Under the pieces are notes generated by a model. The model searched no databases and was not told where the DNA came from. It was given only the letters and a program-made list of their open reading frames with translations. A stretch of DNA of 64,000 nt, from positions 62,001 to 126,000 of the forward strand of contig NZ_NFSC01000024.1 of assembly GCF_002157505.1 (NCBI RefSeq). The letters are read 5' to 3'. Below, one piece after another: positions 8,371 through 17,884 of the stretch (within the stretch, counting starts at the first letter, position 1; each line of letters begins with the position of its first letter). Made by a program: the position numbers and the translations under genes. This DNA is from Arthrobacter agilis. GTDB lineage: Bacteria > Actinomycetota > Actinomycetes > Actinomycetales > Micrococcaceae.

Positions 8371-9126
8371 TTCTGGGCAAGCAGCTCCGAGATTCCAAGT
8401 GGTCGCGGAGACAGCGTCCTCCTTAAACGCATGCACCTGACAACAAAGCGGTTGACCGTCAGACTTCCTGACAAGCTCGACCTTGTCCCTCATCACTGGC
8501 TTCCCCCGTCGACCATCCGAGCAAGCTCATCAAAGGTCGATTTTCGCTCCTTTGAAGACGGCCGACGTGAGACACATTGGTGAGACGACACGCGGCTGCC
8601 GATCCTCCCGCAGGTGCTGGAGTATGCAGCCCCACCCTGCGACCACTTCAGCCCTCCAGTCAAAGGATCCTTTGATGAGATGGCAGACTGACGCCCTAAC
8701 GCACAATTTGGTCCTGCTCGGTGCACTGGTCGATTCGACACGCAACCACCCGCACGGCCCGACGCACGAAGCCTGCACTCTCGCACACGTCCGCGCGAAG
8801 GCGCACAACGGCCTCAACGCGACAGGCCCTCAGTCCGTGTTGAGCTGTGACGTTAGGCTCATTCGGTACAACGCTTCTGCAGAGTTGGGCACTCTCGCAT
8901 CCCATACACATACTTGAATGTCCTTAGGAGGATCAGGACTTTCAACTCCTCCATAGCTCCTTTATGCCAACCCTCCAGAGGGGCCGCATGTGCTGCGAGG
9001 GTAGTTGGACAAGGCTGGCTTGCATACGTGCTGTGCCTGCTGTCCCTGAACGCAGCGAGATTTCAATGTGCCCAGCTGATTTCCGTACCCAATGCGCCAG
9101 GTCGTTCAACCGGTAACAGAATGTCC
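8371..9126. other. Intergenic stretch, no convincing gene
   Basis: About 755 bp between the GIY-YIG gene and the end of the large STAND gene. The longest frame (plus, 8483-8917) has no ribosome-binding site, no recognisable domain and Arg/His/Thr-rich composition typical of non-coding high-GC DNA. I see no repeats or transposase traces. Confidence 0.5.
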
Positions 9127-12100
9127 TCAAGTATCTAAAACCGCCGGGCAAACACGGGCCACTCGCTCAGCCACGCAATCGCTTGCTCCACGATCAAGTA
9201 TTGCTAAAGCCGGCAAAGCCGAGGGCCAACTAGACCCCGAAAGAATTTCTTGACAGAGACCCGTAAAAGCATTCTTGGTTCCATTCATGGAAAGGATTCG
9301 AGGAGTTACGGCGGAGAACAATACTGCGCGCTTGTCTGCCGGAGCGTCTATCAACATGTTTAGTATCATCCGTACCAAGAGCGCAGCTTGCTCAAAGTAC
9401 CCTTGACCAATAAGAATCCCGCTAGCGCGACTTAGTACCTCTATACGTTCGACACGCAACCTCAGCACTGACAGCAGAGACTGGACGTCGGCAGCAATTA
9501 GATGCTCTTCTAAACCTACAGTCATTAAAACAACAATGGCATCTCTTAGCGCGTCAGGGTCCGCAATCCTGAACAGCGGAAGCACTTGCTCAAAAGTTTC
9601 AATCAACCCGTTTTGAACGTTTTCAGCTAGAACCGCCACAAGGGCCATCCCCTGCACAGATTCATGGAGGAAGTCAATATCACGAGCCCTTGAGGCGGAA
9701 CCATCGGAACCGGAATGGTCCTCCTCCTTGAGCACACTCCACGCCTCGTTGAATTTTCCATGAGCGGCTAGACAATATCCTAGAATAAGCCTGCTTTGGT
9801 TCCCGGACGCCTGCACCTCTCTCAGAACATCGAAACTAAGGTCTACACGGCCCTTCTCTATTGCCGCCTCGAAAATCTCAATCAGAGCCTGTGTTTCAAC
9901 GTATACATCGAAGGACGTCCCCCCAGCTAAAAGAAGGCTACTAAGACGACCAGGCATTTCTGCGTCGATCAAAGCGCGCCCGATTCCATCAACATACGTG
10001 GGCGGCTGTTCATAATTCTCGATGGATTGATTTTGAACCTCGGTCAGTTCGAGAGAACTCCTCCGGATCCACCTCGCAGCAATGAACCGTAATCTCTCAT
10101 CGTTGAGTCGATCAAACCCACTCATTGCGCCGGATACATTTGCCCCGTCCAGGGCACGTGCCACCTCAACCAGTACAGTGCCATCTACACCGGCGGACCT
10201 AGAACGATGCGTTTCGAGATATCCTAAGGCGGTGAATTGCAAGGCAATATCAAATTCACCCCTCCTAGCAGCAGCACGGGCGGTTGCGTAGTCCGCGGCA
10301 CTTTTTAAGTTAGCCATCGCGAACGAAGCTGTAAGAGAGACCGCCTTATCGACCAGTCCAGCCATTGCTACAAACCCCACCAAGGATACGACTTCGGACT
10401 CGTACTCGATAATTTCTGCGTGGGTTTCATAGAACTCCACTGATTCCGCGAGCAGGTTTTCTGCCTGCTTCCAACTGCCGTATTGAGCACATGATGCTAA
10501 CACCGCAACATACGCCTTGAACTTGGGCAACGTGTTTTGAATCAATCTTAAGAGACCGAGGGCCCGTTTCTGTTCACCAGCGGTTGCAAGCGCTTTAACC
10601 GCTTCCAGCCGCAATTCGTCTACTTCTACCTGTGTGTAACGCATTTTTTTGAATATTGCTTCAGCACAGTCCGTTCGGCCTGCAGCAGCTAGGAGAACGG
10701 AAACCGAGGACCAGTGCTTCGCCGACGACCTGTTCACCGTTCGGCGGGCAGTTTTCTCAGCTCGCTCAACAAGGTCTACGGCGTGAACGCGGCGACCAGC
10801 TGCTAAGTACGAGTCTGCCACATCTATAAGAATGGGAGCTTGATTCGGCTCAGATCGCATCGCAGTAGCCGCTACTTCTGCCTCTTGCGCACAGCGCAAT
10901 GCGTCCGAAAAGCGACCGGCCACACTTAGAGCTCGGCTCATGGCGCACAGCCACGTAACTCTCGCGACTGACTCCATCGAATCGAGTTTGCCTATACCCG
11001 TCGACACTTCACCAAAGACCGCGGCCGCGATGGCGAACACGCCGGTCGTACTCGGAACGTGTGCGGGAGGCGTCATCTTGAAAGCCGCTAGTAGGTACTC
11101 CTTCGCGAGGTCGCTTGCATCAGGGTACAAAGCTAGTGCTGTACGCACAAGAAGTTCAGTGGCTGAATGCTTTTCTCGACTTTTGGTCACGGCTTTTAGG
11201 ATCACGGAACTCCTGGCATCAGAAGGAGGTAGGTAGGGAGCCACCGCACACAATGCTTCTGCGTGCCAATTAGGATCGCTAATGCTTATTGCTATACGCC
11301 ACGCCCGCTCGACCTGTCCGAGACCAGCCAACCTTGCAGCAATTTCAACGGCAGCCTTAACAGGACTTTTGGGTTGGTTGAACTCTGCCGCCAGTTTCTC
11401 TATCTCCTGACCCAAGTTTTCTGCACGAGCGGTCTGCCCCACGCCGCTGAAAGCAGTCGCTGCTAACGTCAAAAAATCAGCGCGGACAGCTCGATCAGGG
11501 AACTCGCGTGCGTTCGCTTCAAGGACATTCGCTATCTCTTCTGCGTTCCTGAAATCTTTGCGCCGCACAAACCCCATCGTTACCACCGCAAGTGCCCGAA
11601 GACGCAAACGGAAGTCAGGCACTTCCTCTGCCACTTCCCGAGCCTGGATTACATCTCCTGCCTCCGCTATAGCACCTGAAATTTCAGCAAGATACACAGA
11701 CTTTCGGAGGGGCTGGGTGATCAGATCCGCTGTCATTCTGGCTCTTACGGTGTCCCCTATACGAGCCCAAAAAGGTCCTGATTCTAAAGGGATGCCGGCA
11801 TTCCGATCCATCAGGCGGCCGCGCTCGATACTTAGCTCGGCGGCAGCTTGAAGTTCTGGCATGGTTTCCATCTTTAGTGCTGCTCGAGTTATCTCGATTT
11901 CTGCTAAAGCGTCCCAATCGCCTTTGGTCCGAGTAAGCATCACATCGTGTCTGTCCTCGCTGATTGCTAACTCAATCATCCGGGGCAATGAGGTAGATGC
12001 TGAGGTTGAAAGAAGACGGAAGTATCGTCCCATTAAGAATTGCGGCGTGGTATCAGTCCACCCCAAGCTAGTGTAACTGGCCGCCCACAAGTGCAGCCGC

Positions 12101-13749
12101 TCAGCGTACATGTGTTGTTCATCAGAGAAATGTTCACGGGCGGTGTCAGATAGTGTCGCATGACCGAAAAGATAGATGAACTCCCCTGTGTAACCAGAGT
12201 GGACAGTTAGACTACGCGCCAATGCTCCTTCAAGTCTCCTTTTTGTTTCGCTTATCTTTCCGTGTGCGGCCAACTCACTTAGTTCTCGGGAGGTCAGGCC
12301 TCCACCGGAGACAGTTAAAAACGCCAGTATCTCGATTGACAATTGGTCGTCGCCTCGCAGGATAGCTGCAAGTTCCTGTTTGGCCGCTACTTCGAGGGCT
12401 TTTGCATGCGGCGACGGAGTCAGCTCATATATGCGGCAGGATCGCAGTGAATGCGTACTCTGAACGTCGACTGGGAGTGGAGTTGGGCGACTGGTAACAA
12501 GAACGTTAAGTCCCTGGATCGGTCTGGTCGGAAGAATTGATGCAATGCTTGGGAGGTTAATGTCGCCACTAACATCTTCATCTAGTCCGTCGACGAGTAG
12601 AGTCAATCGCCGCCCGTCGGCCAGGGCTTGCACTGCGGCGCGTTCGAGAAGGGCTCCAAACTTCCGTCGCTTCTCTTCCAAGCTCGAAAGCACTTTGTCG
12701 CTTCCAGAATCATAGATACTCAACTGGGCCAAGACGGAATCGAGGAATGCGTTAACGTCTGCTCGACCGATTTGTCTCTTGACTATGAAGAAAGCTACTA
12801 TCGAGACCCTGGACGGTGGATTTAATGCCAACCATGACGATAGGGCCGTTTTGCCCGACCACGCCGGCGCTTGAAGCCAAAGGTACCGTTCCTCGCTAAA
12901 GCAAAACTTTGCGAGATCTTCCAGCTCTCGCTCCCGGTCAAGAAGCATCAGCGGCGCGACATCGCGAAAGTCTCCCTCAAATTCGAGAGCCAGCTTCTCT
13001 GCATGGGATGCCGGAACAACGTCGACCAGACCACCACTGTCAGAACCATCTGGCAGATGGAGAAGCTCTCGAAACGTGCGCGAGGAATAGTCATCAATGC
13101 GATACACGTGTTCTAATCGCGTGGCTCGAAGATGACCCAATCCTTCCGAACGGACGTGCGCACTGATGATGCCGACAATCCGATCGGCGACCCATACGGC
13201 TGCACCAGACATTCCTTCCCACTCAGATTCGACTCCTACATATGCAGGGTCTCCAACTAAGTCCAGTTCAGAAGGGGGTTGATCAACGAGGAGCTCGAAC
13301 ATTCCCTCCCTCCAGCTGGAGGCTGTGGGAAAGGAGCCAGAAACTTGAGCCGCGTCCCTAAAGCGGCTACCCGGTCCGTCTTTTAAGCGGGTTCCGGAGT
13401 CGACACGAAGTTGCCAAATCGGAAAACCTGACGCCGTAAACTTGAGGGTCGATACTCGGCTACCGACTCGGCCAAATTTGGCATAAGTCTTTTCGGGGAC
13501 GATTCGATCACTCGGTGGTTGCATGCGCAATAGAGCAAGGTCACCACAGCAGGCTACGACCTCTGCGTCGGCGCTCCACTGCGTGGGGAGGTCTACGTCG
13601 AACCCCACTACGATATGATCGGCGTCGGCAACTACATGGGCAGCCGTAAGAACTAGGTCATTTCCGACTCGATAACCGCTCCCACGGCCAGCGGCTTTCG
13701 TCAATTTCCGCGCTCGGATTTGGGCAATATCCCCACTGTCACCTGACAT
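9127..13749 (-). CDS. Trypsin-like protease / STAND NTPase / helical-repeat conflict protein
   Basis: 1540 residues in three parts. Residues 1-230 are a trypsin-like serine protease with His38 (LTAAHVV), Asp70 (CGDLALLRM) and Ser181 (WEGMSGAAVW). Residues 260-600 are a STAND-type NTPase with a P-loop at APAWSGKT (294-301), Walker B LTLLVDGLDED (382-392) and NVLVTSR (415-421). The remaining 900 residues are repeated alpha-helical pairs of TPR type, probably the sensor. In known STAND defence proteins the repeat domain senses an invader and the N-terminal enzyme kills or cleaves a target. The trypco2 gene lies 24 bp upstream. The gene is AT-richer than the plasmid backbone, suggesting transfer. 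Confidence 0.87.
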   Translation of the reverse strand: MSGDSGDIAQIRARKLTKAAGRGSGYRVGNDLVLTAAHVVADADHIVVGFDVDLPTQWSADAEVVACCGDLALLRMQPPSDRIVPEKTYAKFGRVGSRVSTLKFTASGFPIWQLRVDSGTRLKDGPGSRFRDAAQVSGSFPTASSWREGMFELLVDQPPSELDLVGDPAYVGVESEWEGMSGAAVWVADRIVGIISAHVRSEGLGHLRATRLEHVYRIDDYSSRTFRELLHLPDGSDSGGLVDVVPASHAEKLALEFEGDFRDVAPLMLLDRERELEDLAKFCFSEERYLWLQAPAWSGKTALSSWLALNPPSRVSIVAFFIVKRQIGRADVNAFLDSVLAQLSIYDSGSDKVLSSLEEKRRKFGALLERAAVQALADGRRLTLLVDGLDEDVSGDINLPSIASILPTRPIQGLNVLVTSRPTPLPVDVQSTHSLRSCRIYELTPSPHAKALEVAAKQELAAILRGDDQLSIEILAFLTVSGGGLTSRELSELAAHGKISETKRRLEGALARSLTVHSGYTGEFIYLFGHATLSDTAREHFSDEQHMYAERLHLWAASYTSLGWTDTTPQFLMGRYFRLLSTSASTSLPRMIELAISEDRHDVMLTRTKGDWDALAEIEITRAALKMETMPELQAAAELSIERGRLMDRNAGIPLESGPFWARIGDTVRARMTADLITQPLRKSVYLAEISGAIAEAGDVIQAREVAEEVPDFRLRLRALAVVTMGFVRRKDFRNAEEIANVLEANAREFPDRAVRADFLTLAATAFSGVGQTARAENLGQEIEKLAAEFNQPKSPVKAAVEIAARLAGLGQVERAWRIAISISDPNWHAEALCAVAPYLPPSDARSSVILKAVTKSREKHSATELLVRTALALYPDASDLAKEYLLAAFKMTPPAHVPSTTGVFAIAAAVFGEVSTGIGKLDSMESVARVTWLCAMSRALSVAGRFSDALRCAQEAEVAATAMRSEPNQAPILIDVADSYLAAGRRVHAVDLVERAEKTARRTVNRSSAKHWSSVSVLLAAAGRTDCAEAIFKKMRYTQVEVDELRLEAVKALATAGEQKRALGLLRLIQNTLPKFKAYVAVLASCAQYGSWKQAENLLAESVEFYETHAEIIEYESEVVSLVGFVAMAGLVDKAVSLTASFAMANLKSAADYATARAAARRGEFDIALQFTALGYLETHRSRSAGVDGTVLVEVARALDGANVSGAMSGFDRLNDERLRFIAARWIRRSSLELTEVQNQSIENYEQPPTYVDGIGRALIDAEMPGRLSSLLLAGGTSFDVYVETQALIEIFEAAIEKGRVDLSFDVLREVQASGNQSRLILGYCLAAHGKFNEAWSVLKEEDHSGSDGSASRARDIDFLHESVQGMALVAVLAENVQNGLIETFEQVLPLFRIADPDALRDAIVVLMTVGLEEHLIAADVQSLLSVLRLRVERIEVLSRASGILIGQGYFEQAALLVRMILNMLIDAPADKRAVLFSAVTPRILSMNGTKNAFTGLCQEILSGSSWPSALPALAILDRGASDCVAERVARVCPAVLDT

Positions 13750-13773
13750 GCTTCAGTTGCCTTCGCTACGGGG

Positions 13774-14118
13774 TTAGCGCTCCCCGGTAAGTTCCTTGCC
13801 GGTGACATAGACAAGTGCTTGCGCCAGCACTTTTTCGTTCTCGGACTGGGCAGCTTCGGTGTCTTTTGAATTGGCTCCTCGAGGCGTGAGGGTCATCTTG
13901 ATCCTTTGAGTTGTCAGCTCTGATTCCTTGCCGCTAGCACCCATTTCCAGCACATAAAAGCGCACCTTGCCCTGACCAGAAATCTCCTCGGTCACTGCAA
14001 CTGACATCTCGAGTTCTATAGGCCCAAGCTCGAATTGCAGGTCTTCGCCGATGGAGGCTAATTGGGCTTGGCTGATCTGGGTTCGGAGGTCACGGATAAC
14101 ATCCACTAGGTCGATCAA
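13774..14118 (-). CDS. Trypco2 family protein (trypsin-co-occurring domain)
   Basis: 114 residues. The pattern LVDVIRDLRTQISQAQ, then LQFELGPIELEMSVAVTEE, then VRFYVLEMG and IKMTLTPRG matches the trypsin-co-occurring domain 2 family, small proteins that accompany protease-NTPase conflict genes. It starts at a TTG with an excellent GGAGGTACC site. The first residues MIDLVDVIRDLR are what the family expects. It is translated just ahead of the large protease/STAND gene. It probably serves as adaptor, substrate or regulator of that protein (inference). No enzymatic motif. Confidence 0.85.
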   Translation of the reverse strand: MIDLVDVIRDLRTQISQAQLASIGEDLQFELGPIELEMSVAVTEEISGQGKVRFYVLEMGASGKESELTTQRIKMTLTPRGANSKDTEAAQSENEKVLAQALVYVTGKELTGER

Positions 14119-14343
14119 GGTACCTCCAGGGTTGAGGGATGTATGCCGATTGTACGTGACAGACGAGTCATATCGTGTTGTGTAATCTCATCAGCCACAA
14201 CACCAAGGCTCTCCACTGCACCGTGCTCGCCACGAGGAGATGCGTCGCGAGTTGGTGCCGACTTCCCGCAGTCCTCGCTCTGCAAACTCCCGGATAGTGA
14301 TAGGCAATCGGAGCTCAATCCGAGTGAGGATTGGAGAGTTTAG

Positions 14344-14493
14344 GGTGGCCAGTAGTCGACGTCGACCAGTCGTTCCAGGCGGGAGAATACGCAGCAGATC
14401 CGCCAGGAGGCGCAGGACAACGGCTACCACCCCAGCTCCAGGGGTCGTATCACTCAGTCCATCGTTGACGCGTACAACGAAGTCCAAAAGTAG
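14344..14493 (+). pseudogene. 3' fragment of a second lsr2 gene
   Basis: After an in-frame TAG at 14353, the frame reads STSTSRSRRENTQQIRQ, then AQDNGYHPSSRGRITQSI and ends DAYNEVQK. This is the C-terminal DNA-binding half of Lsr2, nearly the same as the intact gene at 25280-25624 in the same orientation. The N-terminal dimerisation half is missing. A hairpin terminator follows 40 bp later, as expected for a former lsr2 end. Confidence 0.85.
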
Positions 14494-14532
14494 GCCGGCA
14501 TCACCACGGCCGTCTGAACGGCCAGGACCACG

Positions 14533-14565
14533 AACGCCCCGATAGGCGATGCTCCTCGGGGCGTT
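14533..14565 (+). terminator. Terminator behind the lsr2 fragment
   Basis: A perfect 10-bp stem (AACGCCCCGA at 14533-14542 with TCGGGGCGTT at 14556-14565), 13-nt loop, followed by a weakly T-rich CCTTGT. It fits the end of the decayed lsr2 and could also close the minus-strand fragment that ends at 14573. Confidence 0.6.
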
Positions 14566-14572
14566 CCTTGTA

Positions 14573-14895
14573 CTAGTTCTTCTCGAGCTCAACCGTTGTC
14601 GTCGTTCCCAACGCGCTGACTTTGTAGGAAATTGTTTGGCCCTCAAACATGAACTCCTTGCTGTCCTCAGTGGAAGCCAGCAAGGCAAGATCTGTGGCCT
14701 CTTTGTCCCGTACGGGCGTGAAGGATCCGCTCTCCTCCGTCGGTGCTTCAAACGCCCCCACCCAGTAAACCGACGTCGTGTCGCCGCCGTCGGCGACTCA
14801 CTCGATGGCGATGGTGTCCGCGGTGACCGTAGCCTGCTGGTAGTTCTCTTCGCTGTTCGGGTTGCTCTGCTTCCACGAGCCGACCAGATCTCGAA
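14573..14895 (-). pseudogene. Decayed hypothetical protein gene, C-terminal part
   Basis: The minus strand reads LVGSWKQSNPNSEENYQQAT, continues into a short TVTADTIAIE segment, hits a TGA where a Trp codon would fit, then continues VADGGDTTSVYWVGAFEAP and on to GQTISYKVSALGTTTTVELE. The reading is coherent on both sides of the stop, so this is a recently broken gene. Its 5' part is replaced by IS1380 transposase sequence at about 14900. The function of the intact protein is unknown. Confidence 0.65.
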
Positions 14896-14901
14896 GAGCC
14901 T

Positions 14902-15189
14902 AGCTTTAAGTTTTTTCAGCTCCCAGCGTCTGGCCTTCGTACCATGGAGGGCGAGCATCTGCGCCCAGGCCACGAGTTCCGCGGCGAGCATGAGCAGATG
15001 ACACCAGAGCGTGTTGCCGGCGAATCCGCGCAGGGGCAGGTTCGCTAGCCCGGTGTCCTTGGCGTTCCGGATCCGATCCTCACACCGGGCCCGTAACCAG
15101 TGATGGGCCTCCAAATGAGCGAACTGGCCGTGATCATGATTCGTGACCAGGGCGGTGCAGCGCATCCGACCACCAGCGGCGCGAACAAC
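14902..15189 (-). pseudogene. IS1380-family transposase, C-terminal fragment
   Basis: The minus strand encodes HWLRARCEDRIRNAKDTGLA, then NLPLRGFAGNTLWCHLLML, AELVAWAQMLAL and ARRWELKKLKARLF. This is the conserved C-terminal region of IS1380 transposases. The catalytic N-terminal two thirds are absent, no terminal repeats were found, and the reading fuses directly into the neighbouring broken gene. It marks an old insertion or deletion end. Confidence 0.75.
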
Positions 15190-15406
15190 GGTGGCACAGA
15201 GCGCGTGAACGGCATCATCTAACTTCGCCGCCGCCTCGCCCGCGACTACCGCAACCGCCACAAGTACCGGCTCCGCATGCTCCTCGCCGTCGGCTGCCCC
15301 ACCATGACCTCACCGAGTTGGAGTTGCGTAACCCCGCACTTCTGGTTACAGTTAAAGCAGTTATTACACATATGCCAGTTACGGCCAATCCGGTTCAGGT
15401 GATCTC

Positions 15407-15838
15407 ATGCACACACTCGAAGCTTCAAAACTAAGCTCTCAAGAAATAGCTAAAGTGCGGGAAACCCTGTCTCATCTTGAAGAGAATCGCACGGCAACGG
15501 CATTGTTGGAGATGTTGAATGCTTTGGAACGGGGCGGCATGGTAACCGTCACCGAAGATGGTGATGCCGAAATCTCACCTCAAGAGGCCAGCAAGCTTTT
15601 GGGCATAAGTCGGCCATACCTTTACCGACTCCTTGATACTGGCGTGATACCCGAGCAGCCCCGGGTCGGAACCCACAGAAAGATCAAAATGCGCGATATC
15701 CGTGCCTTTCGCACCAACCGTGAACTAGCAAGCCGTCAATTTGCAGTCGATCTCGCGCACACCCAGCAAGCAAACGACCAGCTAGTTCGTGAAGCAGCCA
15801 AAGTAAGCGACGAAACCGCAGCTAAGTTTGGTTTCTAA
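15407..15838 (+). CDS. Excisionase-type HTH protein, orphan antitoxin-like
   Basis: 143 residues. A helical N-terminal half is followed by a MerR/excisionase-type helix-turn-helix: ISPQEASKLLGISRPYLYRL, then LDTGVIPEQPRVGTHRKI (about 62-100). This layout is common in antitoxins that sit directly before a PIN-domain toxin gene. Here the expected toxin is absent and an IS256 fragment follows instead, so it may be an orphan. A PIN gene does occur 2 kb further on, on the other strand, but the arrangement does not suggest a pair. The ATG lacks a strong ribosome-binding site. Confidence 0.75.
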   Translation: MHTLEASKLSSQEIAKVRETLSHLEENRTATALLEMLNALERGGMVTVTEDGDAEISPQEASKLLGISRPYLYRLLDTGVIPEQPRVGTHRKIKMRDIRAFRTNRELASRQFAVDLAHTQQANDQLVREAAKVSDETAAKFGF

Positions 15839-16034
15839 AGTTTTAACTGCTTTTTACGAATGGGGATGCTCCTATATTCGGCAAGCAGCAATGTCAATGG
15901 CCTCTAAACACGGGACCGTAAGAGAAACTCTATGGGAGGGTCTGGCCTGATCCGATAGGAGATGGCCCTTAACGACGTTATGACCGAAGTATCACAGGCA
16001 GTAATAAATTCTGTGACGGAAAATATCATCGTTT

Positions 16035-16262
16035 TCATTGGACCTCGCCGAACAGCTGCTCGCCTAAACCACGGAGCAGGGCGTGAACCTGGTCGGGCCT
16101 GGCGGGCTGCTGAATCAGCTCACGAAGAACGTGCTCGAAGCCGCTCTGGAGGCTAGGCTGACAGAGCACCTCGACGACGAGCACGGGCAGGCGGCGATCG
16201 CGGCAAACATGCACAACGACACGAGATCGAAGACCGTGTTGACCGAGATCGGCCCCCTCTGC
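16035..16262 (+). pseudogene. IS256-family transposase, N-terminal fragment
   Basis: The frame reads LDLAEQLLA, an in-frame stop at 16062-16064, then GVNLVGPGGLLNQLTKNVLE, ARLTEHL and HNDTRSKTVLTEIGP. This is the start of an IS256 (Mutator-type) transposase. Homology ends near 16262, so only about a fifth of the gene is left. It is inactive. Confidence 0.75.
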
Positions 16263-16440
16263 CGAAGCCTCAACACCCTGCACGACATCACCACGACACC
16301 TAAATACCGCCGCCAGCAGCGAAGTTGGGGGGTGACGAGATATAAAAGCTTCATAGAAGCATCGTTCATGAAGAGCCATTCTAGCCGCCGTTGCGCTCTC
16401 CGCTCCCCTCTCGGCTGAGGCAGATGTTTACCCTCAAGAC

Positions 16441-16495
16441 ATGCCGCGTCTTTAGTGGTTTCCAATGACATTGAGAACCACTAAAGTTGTGGCAT
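16441..16495. promoter_or_regulatory. Long interrupted inverted repeat over the start of the next gene
   Basis: TTTAGTGGTT (16451-16460) and AACCACTAAA (16476-16485) are perfect 10-bp arms around 15 nt. Outside them a further 7 of 10 positions pair (16441-16450 with 16486-16495). The right arm reaches the ATG at 16494, which has no Shine-Dalgarno sequence. It may be an operator or an mRNA hairpin that hides the start. Confidence 0.5.
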
Positions 16496-17558
16496 GTCTC
16501 CATCAGATAGTGACGGCTGCCGACCGACCCTACGTGTTCTACGCGAATGCTTAAGCAATCCTGACGACTGGGACGATCCTGAGCAATGCCGTTCAATCGC
16601 GAGAAACGATTTTAAGAATGTCATACCATTGTCATCGCTGAAGCATCCTGCGGTCATGGCAGGAAAATCTCTCACCAGCAATGAGGATTCCGGTGCCAAC
16701 CTCACCATATTCAAGCATTCTGTTCGGGCCCGTTTGAAAAGCATTTGGAAAGAAGTTCGCTCTGAACAATGGCGAGGGTTGGTGACTCAGCCAGATACTG
16801 GGTCGTGTTGGTGGTTGCTGCATGCAGGTCTTAAGCGTACAGGGGATAAATCCAACGTGTACGACCAGGTTGAACGATTGGGTGACGCAGAAATTAAATC
16901 GCTTTATCCGGTGCAGGACGACTATGATTTGCATGCTCTGGAGTTGTCAGCGATGGCCAACAGGCGCTGGCGGATGGATTGTCTGACAATTCTCATTGAC
17001 CTAATTGCTAATGCGGCCAGCTCATCAGAAACGCAACATCCCGCTGAACTGCCTCCTCCTCCCAGTCGAACCGTTTCCCCACTCAACATAGAAATCGAAC
17101 TCGTCCGGCTCAACTACGACGAAGATCCAGCGTTCGAAACGCCAGTTGAGGTCCTTCTTTCGCTTCGTCTCATCGACTGGGACGATGACGCAATTCGCCA
17201 AGCGGTCGTGCCGCAACTTGTTGGTTTCATGGATCCCCAAAAGGAGCGATGGTCAGTTCGCACCGTCCGAGACAAGGTGACGGTCTACTCCGTGGAGATT
17301 ACCGAGGCCCGACTATCTCAACTAACGGCAGCAGTGGAACTGGGAGCGATGGAAGAGACGTCATTGACGGGCTCTATTGTCGCTCCCACCAACAACAGTG
17401 CGCACTATGTTGCAAAGGGCACACTCGTAGAGGCATACGTAGACGGCATGGAGGTGAGGGCACTTTGCGGTCAATGGTTTGTACCCACCCAGGATCACAC
17501 GGAGAAGCCAGTGTGCTCGTCTTGTGAGAAGGAGTTTGCAGGCCTCCCTTCCGCATAG
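16494..17558 (+). CDS. Hypothetical protein with C-terminal DUF3039 zinc-ribbon-like domain
   Basis: 354 residues. The last 60 (AHYVAKGTLVEAYVDGMEV, RALCGQWFVPTQDH, KPVCSSCEKEFAGL) match DUF3039, a short actinobacterial domain with a Cys and a CxxC pair that may bind zinc. The first 290 residues are unfamiliar. They are acidic and helical, with WWLLHAGLKRTGDKSNVYDQ around residues 103-122. Stand-alone DUF3039 proteins are about 90 residues, so this is a fusion. Its start sits inside a large inverted repeat. No function is assigned. Base composition is lower in GC than the backbone. Confidence 0.6.
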   Translation: MSPSDSDGCRPTLRVLRECLSNPDDWDDPEQCRSIARNDFKNVIPLSSLKHPAVMAGKSLTSNEDSGANLTIFKHSVRARLKSIWKEVRSEQWRGLVTQPDTGSCWWLLHAGLKRTGDKSNVYDQVERLGDAEIKSLYPVQDDYDLHALELSAMANRRWRMDCLTILIDLIANAASSSETQHPAELPPPPSRTVSPLNIEIELVRLNYDEDPAFETPVEVLLSLRLIDWDDDAIRQAVVPQLVGFMDPQKERWSVRTVRDKVTVYSVEITEARLSQLTAAVELGAMEETSLTGSIVAPTNNSAHYVAKGTLVEAYVDGMEVRALCGQWFVPTQDHTEKPVCSSCEKEFAGLPSA

Positions 17559-17884
17559 GAACAGGCAGATCGCGGTAGGGCGTGTCTGATAATCGTCGTC
17601 CTGGCAACGACCCAACCTTGCAGGTTCCGGTTCGTAAGACGTAAATCGAACGTCGTGCAACCAACCGCCCCACAGCCTTACTACTCTCATACTGGAAAGG
17701 CTCGCTGTACCGCCAGGTACTGTCATATGCGTTGTTATCGGCATTTTCCTAGGAAACGTCAAGGAGTCAACCAAATCTTCAGCAGTCCCAATCAATTTGA
17801 TTGCTTGCTGGAGTCGATTCGCTCGGGAGCGGTTGAATGACGCGGTCATCATCGACCTGAATAAGCCGACGTCAATGTGGTTCA
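17559..17884. other. Intergenic stretch, no gene seen
   Basis: About 325 bp between two convergent genes. No frame with a credible start or known product, and no clear terminator hairpin, was found. Confidence 0.5.

Noticed and set aside
8483..8917. A 144-residue open frame between the GIY-YIG and STAND genes
   Set aside because: No ribosome-binding site, no recognisable protein features, and several competing frames of the same length.
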